A stretch of DNA of 64,000 nt from Paenibacillus sp. FSL R5-0912 (GTDB taxonomy: Bacteria > Bacillota > Bacilli > Paenibacillales > Paenibacillaceae). The stretch spans positions 4,836,001 through 4,900,000 of the forward strand of contig NZ_CP009282.1 of NCBI RefSeq assembly GCF_000758605.1, written 5' to 3'. A model generated the notes under the pieces. It was not told where the DNA came from and made no database searches. It worked only from the letters and a program-made list of their open reading frames with translations. Every line of letters starts with the position of its first letter. The first letter of the stretch is position 1. The translations under genes and the position numbers were made by a program. Below are positions 41,718-51,606 of the stretch, in pieces.

Positions 41718-42623
41718 TCAGCTCCGCGCATAGCTCAGGGCATCCAGCGGCGTTCTGCCGGCGAATTTGCGGAAATTGTTGATGAAATGCGACTGGTGGC
41801 TGTAGCCGTAAGCAAATACAATATCCTGCAGCCCGCCTCTGTGCAGCGGAGTCCGGTACAGCTCCAGCCAGGCATTCTGGAAGCGGACAAGATCTGCCAC
41901 CTTTTTGGGAGGAAGTCCGATATGCCGGCGGAACAGGCGTTCAAGCTGGCGGCTGCTAAGGCCAGAGCTAAGCTCCAGCTCCCCTGCACTCACCACCCCG
42001 CGGGATTTAAGCATCCTGTGGACAGCATTCATCATCCCGTCACTGCTGCGGCCGGCATAATCCAGTCTCCGCAGGAGGAATACCTCTGCGATGGCGATGC
42101 GTTCAGACATCGTGTGAGTCCCCCGCAGCTTGTCTCCCAGCTCCATACGGAAGGAACGGAAGTATTGCTCCACCGGAGCATGAACATTCAGCACATCCTG
42201 CAGCTGCTCATCTGCAAACAGATGAACCGCCCAGAAATGAAACCGGATGGCGAAACGCTGTTTCCCCGCAGGCTGGCGGGCTTGTCCCACTTCAAACGGG
42301 GCATCGTTAATGCCGCAAAAAATCCCGCCAGACTCCCCTGTACGCTCGTCCCATTCCCATATGATGTCCATACAACTATCCGGTATGATCGTTTCCGGCC
42401 GGTTACTGAAAACACTTTTACTTTCACTTTCAGTTTCACTTATATCTGCTCCGTTATTCCCTTCTGTAATTCCAACGGACTGTGCATCCAGCGGTTCCGC
42501 CGTTGGTGATACAGAACCCCAGAAACAACGGATGTACGGCTGCAGCAGCCTGCCGGGCCGGTACTCGCCGCCTCCGGCCGGGTTCGCTGTAATCGGATGG
42601 TACAACTCCGAGAGGTTGAACAT
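41718..42623 (-). CDS. AraC-family transcriptional regulator
   Basis: A 301-residue AraC/XylS regulator of the DUF6597-type N-terminal group: LQPYIRCFWGSVS and ETIIPDSCMDIIWEW near the N-terminus. C-terminal helix-turn-helix pair: VSAGELELSSGLSSRQLERLFRRHIGL and LQDIVFAYGYSHQSHFINNFRKFAG. The start ATG 42623 follows AAGGTGAGG; an in-frame GTG 15 nt upstream is less good. It ends about 110 nt from the VOC pair, transcribed the same way, and may control it. The effector is unknown. Confidence 0.85.
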   Translation of the reverse strand: MFNLSELYHPITANPAGGGEYRPGRLLQPYIRCFWGSVSPTAEPLDAQSVGITEGNNGADISETESESKSVFSNRPETIIPDSCMDIIWEWDERTGESGGIFCGINDAPFEVGQARQPAGKQRFAIRFHFWAVHLFADEQLQDVLNVHAPVEQYFRSFRMELGDKLRGTHTMSERIAIAEVFLLRRLDYAGRSSDGMMNAVHRMLKSRGVVSAGELELSSGLSSRQLERLFRRHIGLPPKKVADLVRFQNAWLELYRTPLHRGGLQDIVFAYGYSHQSHFINNFRKFAGRTPLDALSYARS

Positions 42624-42971
42624 AACATCCGGCCTCACCTTCGTTATGCTCAGGCTGCAAGGGACGGAGTTAGCCGTTCATCTGCGCCTAAGCTGATATA
42701 TTTTAATAGCCTGTAGTAAATTCACTATTGGGTTTGATCTTGTCACGAAGCCTGATATCTTCCGGGAACTGTTTACTAATTCCGTCGGTCCACGTGTAAT
42801 CTGATCATACACAATCCGTGCAGGAAGTGCCAGCAGCACTACCTGCACGGTCATCCGGGACTTTGTCTTCGAAACTGCCACGGTTCAGCCTGCTCTCCTA
42901 TACTTTTATGGCAATATCATACACCGGTGATCTCTTGGCTAAAATGAGAAGAGTCGCAGCTTTGCAACCAA
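42624..42971. other. Intergenic stretch with a 9-bp hairpin
   Basis: No recognised gene. A short minus-strand frame (42678-42881) exists, but it has no ribosome binding site or recognisable motif. CCGTGCAGG (42816-42824) pairs with CCTGCACGG (42842-42850) and encloses a second small inverted repeat. This may be a terminator remnant of a lost gene. Confidence 0.4.
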
Positions 42972-42976
42972 TTTGT

Positions 42977-43006
42977 TTGTAGCAGCAGGCTTAAATGTTG
43001 TACAAT
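42977..43006 (+). promoter_or_regulatory. SigA-type promoter of the methyltransferase operon
   Basis: TTGTAG (42977-42982), 18-nt spacer, TACAAT (43001-43006), 35 nt before the start codon. Confidence 0.6.
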
Positions 43007-43041
43007 AAAGGCTAAATGACTTTTTGAAGGATGGATTAATA

Positions 43042-43905
43042 ATGTATATAGCAAGTGACTGGAAGGACTATGAAGTGATTGATACCGGTGGCGGAGAAAA
43101 GCTGGAACGCTGGGGCGATATTATCCTGCGCCGCCCGGATCCGCAAATCATCTGGCCGCTGGCCAGCGAGAGTGCCAAATGGCGTGATGTGCACGGACAC
43201 TATCACCGCAGTTCCGCCGGGGGCGGGCAATGGGAAATGAAGAAAAGCATTCCGGATGACTGGAAAATCAGCTACGGCAAGCTGAAGTTCCATCTCCGTC
43301 CGACGAACTTTAAGCACACGGGTCTCTTCCCTGAGCAGGCGGCCAACTGGCGCTGGATGATGGACAAGATCGCTGCGGCTAACCGCCCAATTTCCGTGCT
43401 TAACCTGTTCGCATATACCGGCGGAGCAACCGTTGCAGCGGCAAGTGCCGGAGCCTCCGTAGTTCATGTCGATGCAGCTAAGGGTATGGTTCAGTGGGCC
43501 AAGGAGAATGTAGCCTTATCCGGGCTTGCCGACAAGCCGGTCCGCTACATTACAGATGATGTATTCAAGTTCGTGCAGCGTGAACAGCGCCGCGGCAGCA
43601 AATATGATGCGATTATCATGGACCCGCCTTCCTACGGAAGAGGCCCGGGCGGCGAAATGTGGAAGCTCGAAGCCAGTCTCTATCCGTTCCTGGAGAGCTG
43701 CATGGAGATTATGAGCGATCGGCCCCTGTTCATGCTGATTAACTCCTACACTACCGGCATTTCACCTACCGTACTGCGCAACATGCTGTCGATGACGATG
43801 GGCAAGCGCTACGGCGGTAAGCTTACCTCCGGTGAGATCGGACTGCCGATCACCTCCTCAGGCATGAATCTGCCTTGCGGAATTCTGGGCCGCTGGGAGG
43901 CGTAA
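43042..43905 (+). CDS. Class I SAM-dependent methyltransferase (RlmI-like)
   Basis: A 287-residue Rossmann-fold methyltransferase of the RlmI/RlmK group, with VLNLFAYTGGATVAAASAGA (SAM motif I), VVHVDAAKGMVQWAKENVALSGL and the catalytic DPPSYGRGPGG. These features match the catalytic domain of 23S rRNA m5C-type enzymes, but the N-terminal PUA domain of RlmI is absent. Start ATG 43042 follows AAGGATGG at seven-base spacing. The RluA-type pseudouridine synthase begins three bases after the stop, so both act on RNA and are cotranscribed. Confidence 0.88.
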   Translation: MYIASDWKDYEVIDTGGGEKLERWGDIILRRPDPQIIWPLASESAKWRDVHGHYHRSSAGGGQWEMKKSIPDDWKISYGKLKFHLRPTNFKHTGLFPEQAANWRWMMDKIAAANRPISVLNLFAYTGGATVAAASAGASVVHVDAAKGMVQWAKENVALSGLADKPVRYITDDVFKFVQREQRRGSKYDAIIMDPPSYGRGPGGEMWKLEASLYPFLESCMEIMSDRPLFMLINSYTTGISPTVLRNMLSMTMGKRYGGKLTSGEIGLPITSSGMNLPCGILGRWEA

Positions 43906-43908
43906 GCC

Positions 43909-44655
43909 ATGACCGCGCAGAACAACGGAACATCCGGGGTGTCCGGCAGCGGACAATCCCGGTTTGAAATTCTGTATGAGGACAACCATCTGCTCGGCAT
44001 CGTGAAGCCCGTTAATATTCCGGTGCAGGAGGATGCTACAGGCGATGCGGATCTGCTGACCCTGCTGAAGGAAGATGTGAAGGAACGTTTCGCCAAGCCG
44101 GGGAATGTCTTCATGGGCCTCGTTCACCGGCTGGACCGGCCTGTAGGCGGCGCGATGATCTTCGCCAAGACTTCGAAGGCAGCCTCACGGCTGTCTGAGA
44201 GTGTTCGCACACACGCCTTCCACAAGGTGTACCTGACCGTCGTTCATGGCAAGCCCCCTGCCTCCCAGGGCCGGCTGATTAATACGCTGCTGAAGGATGA
44301 GCGGAGCAACACGGTCAGTATTGTCCGCACAGGAACACCGGGAGGCAAGGAAGCGATTCTCGATTATACGGTGCTCGGCAGCGCTGAGGGCTACACCCTA
44401 CTCAAGATCGATCTGCTTACCGGACGCTCCCACCAGATCCGCGTACAGCTGAGCGGCATCGGCTGCCCGCTGTACGGAGATCAGAAGTATGGGGCCGCAG
44501 TGAACAGACCCGGCCAGCAGATTGCGCTGTGGTCAGCACTTGTCGGGTTCCCGCATCCGGTGACCAAAGAGGAAGTTGAATTGATCTCCCTGCCTCCACA
44601 GACCTATCCCTGGAATCTGTGGACCCCGCAGAACCAAAAGCAGGCTATCCGGTAA
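43909..44655 (+). CDS. RluA-family pseudouridine synthase
   Basis: A 248-residue pseudouridine synthase with the catalytic HRLDRPVGG (Asp nucleophile) and the RluA C-terminal motif LLTGRSHQIRVQLSGIGCPLYGDQKYG. It has no S4 domain at the N-terminus, as in the short RluA/TruC-like members. It modifies a uridine in rRNA or tRNA; which one cannot be said. Coupled to the methyltransferase 3 nt upstream. A terminator overlaps the stop codon region. Confidence 0.92.
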   Translation: MTAQNNGTSGVSGSGQSRFEILYEDNHLLGIVKPVNIPVQEDATGDADLLTLLKEDVKERFAKPGNVFMGLVHRLDRPVGGAMIFAKTSKAASRLSESVRTHAFHKVYLTVVHGKPPASQGRLINTLLKDERSNTVSIVRTGTPGGKEAILDYTVLGSAEGYTLLKIDLLTGRSHQIRVQLSGIGCPLYGDQKYGAAVNRPGQQIALWSALVGFPHPVTKEEVELISLPPQTYPWNLWTPQNQKQAIR

Positions 44656-44674
44656 CGGACAGCCTGCTTTTGTG
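44637..44674 (+). terminator. Terminator overlapping the RluA gene end
   Basis: AAAGCAGGCT (44637-44646) pairs with AGCCTGCTTT (44661-44670), closed by an inner TCCG/CGGA, then TTTTG. The left arm is inside the coding sequence. Confidence 0.75.
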
Positions 44675-44710
44675 TGTATGCATCTATATGAGGTCAACAC
44701 TGGACATCTA

Positions 44711-45142
44711 TTAAGGAGTCGAACCTTCCGGAGCCGGAGCTACCGCCATCTTCCCCATCAGATAGAGCAGCAGCTGCTGGTTATGTGATGAAATGGGATC
44801 GAGCGCTTCGGCAAAAAAATCGCTGCGGATCTTCAGTCCGCGAGAGGTCTCGTTCTTGCCAGTCTCGGTGATGCTTACCCAGACGATCCGCCTGTCGGAG
44901 GCATCGCGTTCACGGATAATCAGATTATGTTTCTCCATCCGGTCAAGCAGCATAGTTACAGCCGCCGGGCTGGTGGCCAGATGCGGAGCCAAATCAGAAG
45001 GTTTCATCGCGTCACGTTCCTGCAGCAATTCCAGTACGGTAAGCTGGGCATCGGTCAGTGTAGGGGCAAGCTTGCTATCCATATGTAGCTTATAGTCCTT
45101 TAATATCTTATGCCAGATTTTACTGAATTCAGTGGAGTGCAC
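44711..45142 (-). CDS. MarR-family transcriptional regulator
   Basis: A 143-residue MarR regulator: FSKIWHKILKDYKLHMDSKL (dimer helix), LTDAQLTVLELLQERDAMKPSDLAPHLATSPAAVTMLLDRMEKHNLI (winged helix) and ERDASDRRIVWVSITETGK (wing). Start chosen as GTG 45142 behind GGAAGGAA; an ORF extends 26 codons further upstream without a site. It is monocistronic, with no divergent partner within the window, so its target is unknown. It converges on the RluA operon. Confidence 0.85.
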   Translation of the reverse strand: MHSTEFSKIWHKILKDYKLHMDSKLAPTLTDAQLTVLELLQERDAMKPSDLAPHLATSPAAVTMLLDRMEKHNLIIRERDASDRRIVWVSITETGKNETSRGLKIRSDFFAEALDPISSHNQQLLLYLMGKMAVAPAPEGSTP

Positions 45143-45460
45143 ACTTATTCCTTCCTTTCCCTGCGGATCTCTATCCGGTATACCTAAACATTTTCGCGAA
45201 ATAAATTCCATTTCCTGCAAAAGAAAAAAATAAAATCACGGCCGCTAGTGAATTTAAGGTACGCACTTACAGATTTCTCAATGAACCCGCTGTTTGTGGT
45301 GGTGATGGAGTGACTGCTGATTATACCTTGGAATCCATGAATCTAAGTTGTAATACCTGCAAAAGTAATCATTCTATACACTGTTTGACGTGTCTCGGAG
45401 CGAACCGTGTAATTCTCCGTTGCCTGATCAAACTTGTAAATCCCAGGTTAATACAAATAG
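45143..45460. other. Intergenic stretch without a gene
   Basis: Short plus-strand frames exist but lack ribosome binding sites and motifs. A part near 45240-45420 has codon-like composition without a stop-free frame of use. I see no feature apart from the terminator at its right-hand end. Confidence 0.4.
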
Positions 45461-45502
45461 ACGGCGTTCGGAGCTCTTTAAAATTGAGCAGCCGGACGCC
45501 GT
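45461..45502 (-). terminator. Terminator after parC
   Basis: A stem of about 10 bp (45461-45471 with 45492-45502, one bulge or mismatch) about 35 nt beyond the parC stop codon, with a short U-rich tail. Confidence 0.6.
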
Positions 45503-45536
45503 TTAAATTAATTAATATTATAAGCTTCTGCCCCGG

Positions 45537-47978
45537 CTATTTGACTGCCGGGTACAGGCTGATGATCTCATCCTTCTTCTCGACAGCAACCAGCTGCTTG
45601 CCGATGGAACGGCGCTCACCAATCGGTGCCGATTCGGAGGAGAAGGTATGAACCGCACCGCTCTGGGTGATAGCGGTCAGCTCCACCGGCTCTTTGCAGT
45701 AGAAGGCCCCCACAAGTCTGCTGCCGTTCGGGCGAACCCGTTTGCCTTCTTTGAACTCGAATGTCGGCATCCCTTTGCCTCCGCGGCTCTGTGAAGGGTA
45801 ATCCAGCAATAGAGAGCGTTTGGCATAGCCAATCTCGGTAACCGCAAGAATCTCCCCTTCGTCCTCACTGACCCAGAAGCTGGAGACGACCTCGTCGCCT
45901 TCTCGCAACTGAATCCCTCTTACCCCTGTGGCCACACGGCCCATAGGGTTAACTTCACTCTCCCGGAAGCGGATACTCATCCCTTCACGGGTCACAAGCA
46001 CGATGTCCTTGTCTCCGCTGCTCAGCGCCACTGTAATGATCTCATCACCGTCAGCTACCTTACAGGCGGCTACGGCTCCGGAACGGCTTGTAGAGTACTC
46101 CTTGAGCTCTGTACGCTTCACCTGCCCCTTACGGGTGACGAAGACCAGACTTGCCAGCGGGTCCTCCAGGTTGCCGACCGGCAGCACACTGACAATGCCA
46201 TCACCCTTGGCGAGACCGATCACGTTCACAATCGCCGTACCAGGCTCCTTCCATTTGAATTCCGGTATCTGATGAACCGGAAGCAGGAAGTATTGGCCCT
46301 TGCGGGTGAACACAAGCAGGCTGTCCCGGGTATTCAGGTCCAACAGCCTGACGATATGGTCGCCGTCCTTGACACCCGATGCGTGGCGCTCTCCGCCTGA
46401 ACGGGTGAAGGATGGCATGCCTGTCCGCTTGATATAGCCACCCTCAGAAATGGCGACCAGCACATCCTCGGCATTCACGAGAACCTCCATGCTGACCTTC
46501 AATTCCTCCACTTCACCCTGAATCAGTGAACGGCGGTCGATCCCGTATTTATCACGGATCTCGAGCAGTTCTTTGCGGATGACGGCCACCAGCTTCTTGT
46601 CACTGTCCAGAATGCCCTGCAGGACAGCAATCTTGGCATGCATCTCATCAAGCTCCTTCTGGAGCGAATGAATCTCCAGATTGGTTAACCGGTATAACTG
46701 CAAGGTAAGGATCGAATCGGCCTGGCGTTCGCTGAAGCCGAACATCCACACGAGATTATTCTGGGCATCCTGGCGATTCTTCGATGCCTTGATTGCGGCG
46801 ATGACTTCATCCAGAATGTTCAGAGCTTTAACCAGCCCTTCCAGGACATGGGCCCGGTCCTCTGCACGCTCCAGATCAAACTGGGTGCGGTGGGTAACCA
46901 CTTCACGCTGATGGGCGATATAGGCTTCAAGGATCGACTTCAGGCCGAGCTGCTGCGGAGCCTTGTTAACGATGGCCACCATGTTGAAGTTATAGGTGAT
47001 CTGCAGATCGGTTTTTTTGAGCAGGTAGGCCAGAATACCATTCGCATCGGCTTCCTTCTTCAGCTCAACCACAATCCGCAGACCCTCACGGCCACTCTCG
47101 TCGCGGACTTCGGCAATGCCTTCGATCTTCTTCTCCAGGCGGATGTTCTCCATGGAGGTCACGAGCCGTGACTTCACAATCTGGAAAGGCACTTCGGTAA
47201 TAACAATCTGCTGCTTGCCGCCGCGCAGGTTCTCAATCTCCGTCTTCGAACGCAGGTAGATGCGGCCTTTACCAGTACGGTACGCATCCATAATGCCATC
47301 GCCGCCCATAATCGTTCCGCCCGTAGGGAAGTCTGGACCTTTGATGAAGGTCATGATGTCCTCCAGCGCGATGTCCGGCTTCTGCATGACAGCGATACAG
47401 GCATCGATGACTTCACGCAGGTTATGCGGCGGAATTTCCGTGGCGAACCCGGCAGAGATCCCGCTCGTCCCGTTGACAAGCAGATTCGGATACCGGGATG
47501 GAACCACGACCGGCTCCTTTGCCGTATTATCGAAATTGTCTTTGAAAAGCACGGTGCGTTTTTCAATATCACGCATCATCTCCAAAGCGATTGGAGACAG
47601 GCGCGCTTCTGTATAACGCATAGCTGCTGCAGGGTCATCATCCATTGAACCCCAGTTGCCGTGTCCGTCGACAAGCACATGTCCCATCTTCCAGGGCTGA
47701 GCCATCCGGACCATCCCGTCGTAGATCGAGGAATCTCCATGGGGATGGTAGTTACCCATGACGTCACCGACTGTTTTGGCCGACTTGCGGTATGGCTTAT
47801 CCGGCGTGTTGCCCGAATCGTACATCGCGTACAGAATCCGGCGCTGCACGGGCTTCAGCCCGTCGCGGACGTCCGGAATCGCCCGGTCCTGAATGATATA
47901 TTTGGAATACCGGCCAAATCGGTCACCAACGACCTCTTCCAGAAAAGCCGGCAAAAATTGCTCTGATAAACTGCTCAT
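45537..47978 (-). CDS. parC: DNA topoisomerase IV subunit A
   Basis: An 813-residue type IIA topoisomerase breakage-reunion subunit. The active-site Tyr is Tyr122 in [10 protein letters not shown]; the quinolone region [10 protein letters not shown] has the usual Ser83/Ser84 (wild type for that site). The C-terminal half has beta-propeller repeats ([31 protein letters not shown]). It decatenates daughter chromosomes with ParE. Assignment to ParC rather than GyrA rests on the partner type, the length and the parE-parC order. It is separated from parE by a 585-nt stretch that contains nested hairpin repeats. The ATG has AAGGTG ahead of it. Confidence 0.93.
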   Translation of the reverse strand: MSSLSEQFLPAFLEEVVGDRFGRYSKYIIQDRAIPDVRDGLKPVQRRILYAMYDSGNTPDKPYRKSAKTVGDVMGNYHPHGDSSIYDGMVRMAQPWKMGHVLVDGHGNWGSMDDDPAAAMRYTEARLSPIALEMMRDIEKRTVLFKDNFDNTAKEPVVVPSRYPNLLVNGTSGISAGFATEIPPHNLREVIDACIAVMQKPDIALEDIMTFIKGPDFPTGGTIMGGDGIMDAYRTGKGRIYLRSKTEIENLRGGKQQIVITEVPFQIVKSRLVTSMENIRLEKKIEGIAEVRDESGREGLRIVVELKKEADANGILAYLLKKTDLQITYNFNMVAIVNKAPQQLGLKSILEAYIAHQREVVTHRTQFDLERAEDRAHVLEGLVKALNILDEVIAAIKASKNRQDAQNNLVWMFGFSERQADSILTLQLYRLTNLEIHSLQKELDEMHAKIAVLQGILDSDKKLVAVIRKELLEIRDKYGIDRRSLIQGEVEELKVSMEVLVNAEDVLVAISEGGYIKRTGMPSFTRSGGERHASGVKDGDHIVRLLDLNTRDSLLVFTRKGQYFLLPVHQIPEFKWKEPGTAIVNVIGLAKGDGIVSVLPVGNLEDPLASLVFVTRKGQVKRTELKEYSTSRSGAVAACKVADGDEIITVALSSGDKDIVLVTREGMSIRFRESEVNPMGRVATGVRGIQLREGDEVVSSFWVSEDEGEILAVTEIGYAKRSLLLDYPSQSRGGKGMPTFEFKEGKRVRPNGSRLVGAFYCKEPVELTAITQSGAVHTFSSESAPIGERRSIGKQLVAVEKKDEIISLYPAVK

Positions 47979-48096
47979 TCCCTATTCACCTTCTGTTCCT
48001 CAATCTGTCCACGTCTTTAAATATTGATGATCTGACCGCTGCGCTCTTGCGTTATTAAATTCAAAAACCAAACAAAATTTTGATAACAGGTAAGTC

Positions 48097-48436
48097 GTAA
48101 CTGCGGTGAGTTTGGACTTTCGGCCGCTGTTATATTTAGATTCTAGTCATACGCTTAATAGATTGAACTTAAAATGAATCCAATGAGATGTTGTTCATAA
48201 CTGCGGTGAATGTTTGGACTTCCGGCCGCTGTTGTCTCCGGATTTCTTGATTCTTACCGCTTATAGCGATTGAAATCCGGTGACAAAGGCGGACGCTGTC
48301 GCTCCTACAGTTCCAAAATTCCCCTCCGTTATTCTCATCTGTTATTGTCTTCTTCAGTTCAAGCTATATAGCGGATGAAATCTAAATACAAAGGCGGACG
48401 CTAACGCTCCTACAGTTCCAAAATCCCCTCCGTTAC
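48097..48436 (+). repeat. Outer hairpin repeat, interrupted by a second copy
   Basis: An old, diverged copy of the 135-nt hairpin element. The left arm GTAACTGCGGTGAGTTTGG begins at 48097; the right arm ends in TCCCCTCCGTTAC at 48436. The inner stem ATTTAGATT (48133-48142 region) still pairs with AATCTAAAT near 48380. Between these the younger copy 48198-48332 sits in the loop. The whole lies in the parE-parC gap. Confidence 0.75.
48198..48332 (+). repeat. 135-nt hairpin repeat, inner copy
   Basis: It has the same two arms as the others: TAACTGCGGTGAATGTTTGG at the left and TTCCCCTCCGTTAT at the right. The inner stem TTGTCTCCGGATTTC pairs with GAAATCCGGTGACAA with one mismatch. Length is exactly that of the copy at 57536-57670. 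No reading frame of note is inside. Confidence 0.85.
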
Positions 48437-48563
48437 TTTCCCTTGTATCAGTTTATCAAGACATAGTTCACCATCCATTGAATTCAAGAACCAACCGCTG
48501 CGCGTAAACCGATCATCAAAAAATTAAAAACAGCGGAAGTAATCGTTACTTCCCCACTAACCC

Positions 48564-50546
48564 CTACTCTACTATCTCTGTAAAGTCGACGTTCTCGACG
48601 ATCCAGCGCTTACGCGGATCAACCTTGTCGCCCATCAGTGTGGAGACGCGGCGTTCCGCCTTGGCGGCATCCTCGATCTGCACCTGCAGCAGCGTGCGGG
48701 AATCCGGATTCATCGTTGTTTCCCACAGCTGGTCCGGGTTCATCTCACCGAGTCCCTTGTACCGCTGCAGCTCGAAATTCTTGCCGAATTCCTTCAGGTA
48801 ATTCTGCAGCTCCTCATCACTCCAGGCGTAGCGGACGGTTTCCAGCTTACCCGATTTACGCGTCAGCTTATACAGCGGAGGCTGGGCAATGAAGACCTTG
48901 CCGGCATCGATCAGAGGCTTCATGTAGCGGTAGAAGAAGGTCAGCAGCAGCACCTGAATATGCGCACCGTCCGTATCGGCATCGGTCATAATGATAATTT
49001 TGGAATAATTGCTGTCTTCCACGGCAAAATCAGGACCTATGCCCGCACCAATCGCCGATATAATCGCCTTGTATTCATCGTTCTTCAAGATATCCAGCAG
49101 CTTGGCCTTCTCCGGATTCATCGGCTTCCCCTTCAGAGGAAGAATGGCCTGAATCTTCGAATCACGGCCCTGCTTGGCTGAGCCTCCGGCGGAGTCGCCT
49201 TCTACGATGAAGATTTCGGTACGCGTAACATCCTTGGATTGTGCAGGCGACAGCTTGCCGCCAAGATTCGAGCTCTCGCTGCGTTTCTTGCCGCTGCGGA
49301 TTTCATCGCGGGCTTTGCGGGCCGCTTCGCGCGCCTTGGAAGCCTGGATCGATTTCTTGAGCAGGCTCTGCGCGACCTGGGGATTCTCCTCGAGGAAGCG
49401 CGCCATTTTCTCCGAGACAATAAAGTCCACGGCACTGCGGGCAGAAGCACTTCCCAGCTGATCCTTCGTCTGTCCGACAAATTCCACATCCGACATCTTA
49501 ATGCTGATGACCGCCATCATTCCCTCGCGGAGATCATTGCCCTCCAGATTCTTATCCTTCTCCTTAAGCAGCTGCGTCCGCCGGGCATAGTCGTTCAGCA
49601 CACGTGTATAGGCTGTCTTGAAGCCGGTCTCATGCGTCCCGCCGCTGCGCGTAGGAATCGAGTTGACGAAAGAAGCAATGGTCTCCGTGTACCCCGCATT
49701 GTATTGCAGCGCAATTTCCACTTCAATCTCATCCTTCTCGGAGCTGAAATGAACCACATCATGCAAGACATCCTTACCCTCATTGAGGAACTGTACAAAC
49801 TGGCTCGCGCCGCCCTCATAAAAGAACTCATCCTGCCGCCCGCTCCGCTCATCGCTGAGGTTGATCCGCAGGCCCGAGTTCAGGAAGGCGATCTCCTGCA
49901 CCCGTTCCGCAAGTGTATCGTAATTCAGTGAAATGCCAGTCGGGAAGACGCGAATATCCGGCTTGAAGGTGATCTTCGAACCGGTCTTATTCGTATTTCC
50001 CAGTACCTCAAGGCCAGTCACAGGCTCGCCGACATGTTCTTTCCCGTTTTTGTCGACCCAATATTCGAAGCGTTGCCGGTGGATCTTGCCTTCACGGTAA
50101 ATCTCCACTTCCAGCCACTCGGACAAAGCATTGGTTACTGATGCCCCTACGCCGTGCAGACCGCCCGATTTCTTATAGCCGGAGCCTCCGAATTTACCAC
50201 CCGCATGCAGAATGGTGAAAACAACCTGCGGAGTCGGCACTCCCGTCTTGTGCATTCCGGTCGGAATTCCCCGTCCGTTGTCAATTACGGTGACCGATCC
50301 GTCCTTGCGGAGTGTGATATCAATCTTCGAGCAAAACTTGGCCAAATGCTCATCTACGGCATTGTCCACTATTTCCCATACTAAATGGTGCAGTCCCGAG
50401 GAACTCGTACTGCCAATATACATGCCGGGCCGTTTGCGGACCGCAACCAGACCTTCGAGCACCTGAATGTCGTCAGCATCGTATCCAGTCCGGCCAACTT
50501 CGGCGTTCTTAGAGACTTTTGCAAACATATCGATCTGTTCGAGCAT
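48564..50546 (-). CDS. parE: DNA topoisomerase IV subunit B
   Basis: A 660-residue type IIA topoisomerase ATPase subunit. GHKL ATPase: VWEIVDNAVDEHLA (Asn/Asp and Glu catalytic sites), GRGIPTGMHKTG, GLHGVGASVTNALS. TOPRIM: FIVEGDSAGGSAKQGRDSKI and ITDADTDGAHI-like IMTDADTDGAHIQ. C-terminal QRYKGLGEMNPDQLWETTMNP. Length fits ParE. AAGGAGG lies only three bases before the ATG at 50546; the second ATG (50528) is possible, but the N-terminal residues up to M7 are unconserved anyway. It acts with ParC, downstream in the same direction. Confidence 0.94.
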   Translation of the reverse strand: MLEQIDMFAKVSKNAEVGRTGYDADDIQVLEGLVAVRKRPGMYIGSTSSSGLHHLVWEIVDNAVDEHLAKFCSKIDITLRKDGSVTVIDNGRGIPTGMHKTGVPTPQVVFTILHAGGKFGGSGYKKSGGLHGVGASVTNALSEWLEVEIYREGKIHRQRFEYWVDKNGKEHVGEPVTGLEVLGNTNKTGSKITFKPDIRVFPTGISLNYDTLAERVQEIAFLNSGLRINLSDERSGRQDEFFYEGGASQFVQFLNEGKDVLHDVVHFSSEKDEIEVEIALQYNAGYTETIASFVNSIPTRSGGTHETGFKTAYTRVLNDYARRTQLLKEKDKNLEGNDLREGMMAVISIKMSDVEFVGQTKDQLGSASARSAVDFIVSEKMARFLEENPQVAQSLLKKSIQASKAREAARKARDEIRSGKKRSESSNLGGKLSPAQSKDVTRTEIFIVEGDSAGGSAKQGRDSKIQAILPLKGKPMNPEKAKLLDILKNDEYKAIISAIGAGIGPDFAVEDSNYSKIIIMTDADTDGAHIQVLLLTFFYRYMKPLIDAGKVFIAQPPLYKLTRKSGKLETVRYAWSDEELQNYLKEFGKNFELQRYKGLGEMNPDQLWETTMNPDSRTLLQVQIEDAAKAERRVSTLMGDKVDPRKRWIVENVDFTEIVE

Positions 50547-50616
50547 TCATGCTCCTCCTTCTTGTGTCACTATCTCTATAAAATGCAAACAAACGTTTTC
50601 GTTCACTTTGTACATT

Positions 50617-51606
50617 CTAATTCAAAATATCCCGTTTCGTAAAGACGGCGAATGAAATGATTACTGCAGCCAGTCCCCAAATCGCCAATACCGCCATCGA
50701 AAATGCCAGTGTCATGCCCTCAATCGGTGCGGGAGTACCTGCTAAATACCCGGTAAGCCCCATATTAACCATAAATAAATATTTGGCCGCAGTCCAGGCT
50801 GAAGCCATATTCGTCAGGATCGTGCCTGCAATCAGCGCCGCCATCATCACCACGATACTGGCTGCCGTACTGCGTACCAGAACCGACACCATGAAGGCCA
50901 GCAGAGCAACAACTACGCTGACGAACCAGATCAGACCGCCCTGCATCAGCAGGTATTTCCATTGCGGCACGGCGTGAACCGTGGTCATATCGACCGTATC
51001 CCCGCTTAGCTGAAAGCCAGTGAACACCGGAACATCGAATCCTTTATATCCAAAAGCCAGCCCTGACACCAGGTAGCTGATGATAAAAGCAGACAGGACG
51101 ATTAAGGAGACAAACATCATGAGGGCCGTCATTTTACTGAACAGCACCTTCCAGCGTTTGACCGGACGCGTCAGCAGCATCTTGATCGTTCCTGTTGTTC
51201 TCTCTCCTGAGACCAGATCCGAGGCCACCGCCATAATCAGCAGAGGAATGAACAGGGATACGGAATTGTCCAGAAACTCACGGGTAAAGGTAACGCCGCT
51301 TGGCTCGTTCGGGTTCACATCGTGATCCAGATAATACTGCAGCTGCTGAACAAAAATCCTCCGGTATGACTTCCATTCTTCCGGAATCCGGTCGCTGCCG
51401 AGGGAGTTCTGGTTATCGGTAATCTGCTGCTGGACCTCCAGCCTCCAGTCAGAGTTAAACTTATCCCGGCTCCGTTCTGCTATCCGCATCTGTGCATAGG
51501 TAAACATAGGCACAAGCACAAGCAGAATCAGCAGGATGACATAAAACCGTTTCTTTTTTATGATTTTGAGGCACTCATTGCGGATGAGCGGCAGCAGGTT
51601 AGTCAA
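50617..51606 (-). CDS. ABC-2 type transporter permease
   Basis: A 329-residue membrane protein. One N-terminal helix is followed by an extracellular loop of about 90 residues rich in charged residues, then five helices (LFIPLLIMAVASDLVSGERTTGTIKMLLTRPV is the typical ABC-2 membrane junction with the SGERTTGT motif). Partner of the ATPase upstream. TTG 51606 is preferred since GGAAGGTG lies at good spacing; a GTG nine bases earlier abuts the site. The two genes overlap by 8 nt. Function: export, or more often peptide or lipid resistance in this family; substrate not evident. Confidence 0.88.
   Translation of the reverse strand: MTNLLPLIRNECLKIIKKKRFYVILLILLVLVPMFTYAQMRIAERSRDKFNSDWRLEVQQQITDNQNSLGSDRIPEEWKSYRRIFVQQLQYYLDHDVNPNEPSGVTFTREFLDNSVSLFIPLLIMAVASDLVSGERTTGTIKMLLTRPVKRWKVLFSKMTALMMFVSLIVLSAFIISYLVSGLAFGYKGFDVPVFTGFQLSGDTVDMTTVHAVPQWKYLLMQGGLIWFVSVVVALLAFMVSVLVRSTAASIVVMMAALIAGTILTNMASAWTAAKYLFMVNMGLTGYLAGTPAPIEGMTLAFSMAVLAIWGLAAVIISFAVFTKRDILN

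Noticed and set aside
42678-42881. A 67-codon minus-strand frame beside the AraC gene
   Set aside because: No ribosome binding site, no recognisable motif, and the codon pattern is no better than the other frames. It may be a remnant, but nothing supports a gene.
48097-48436. Possible structured RNA gene or riboswitch in the parE-parC gap
   Set aside because: The same sequence recurs at 53.7, 57.5 and 58.2 kb next to unrelated genes and is oriented independently of them, so a repeated element explains it better than a riboswitch of parC.
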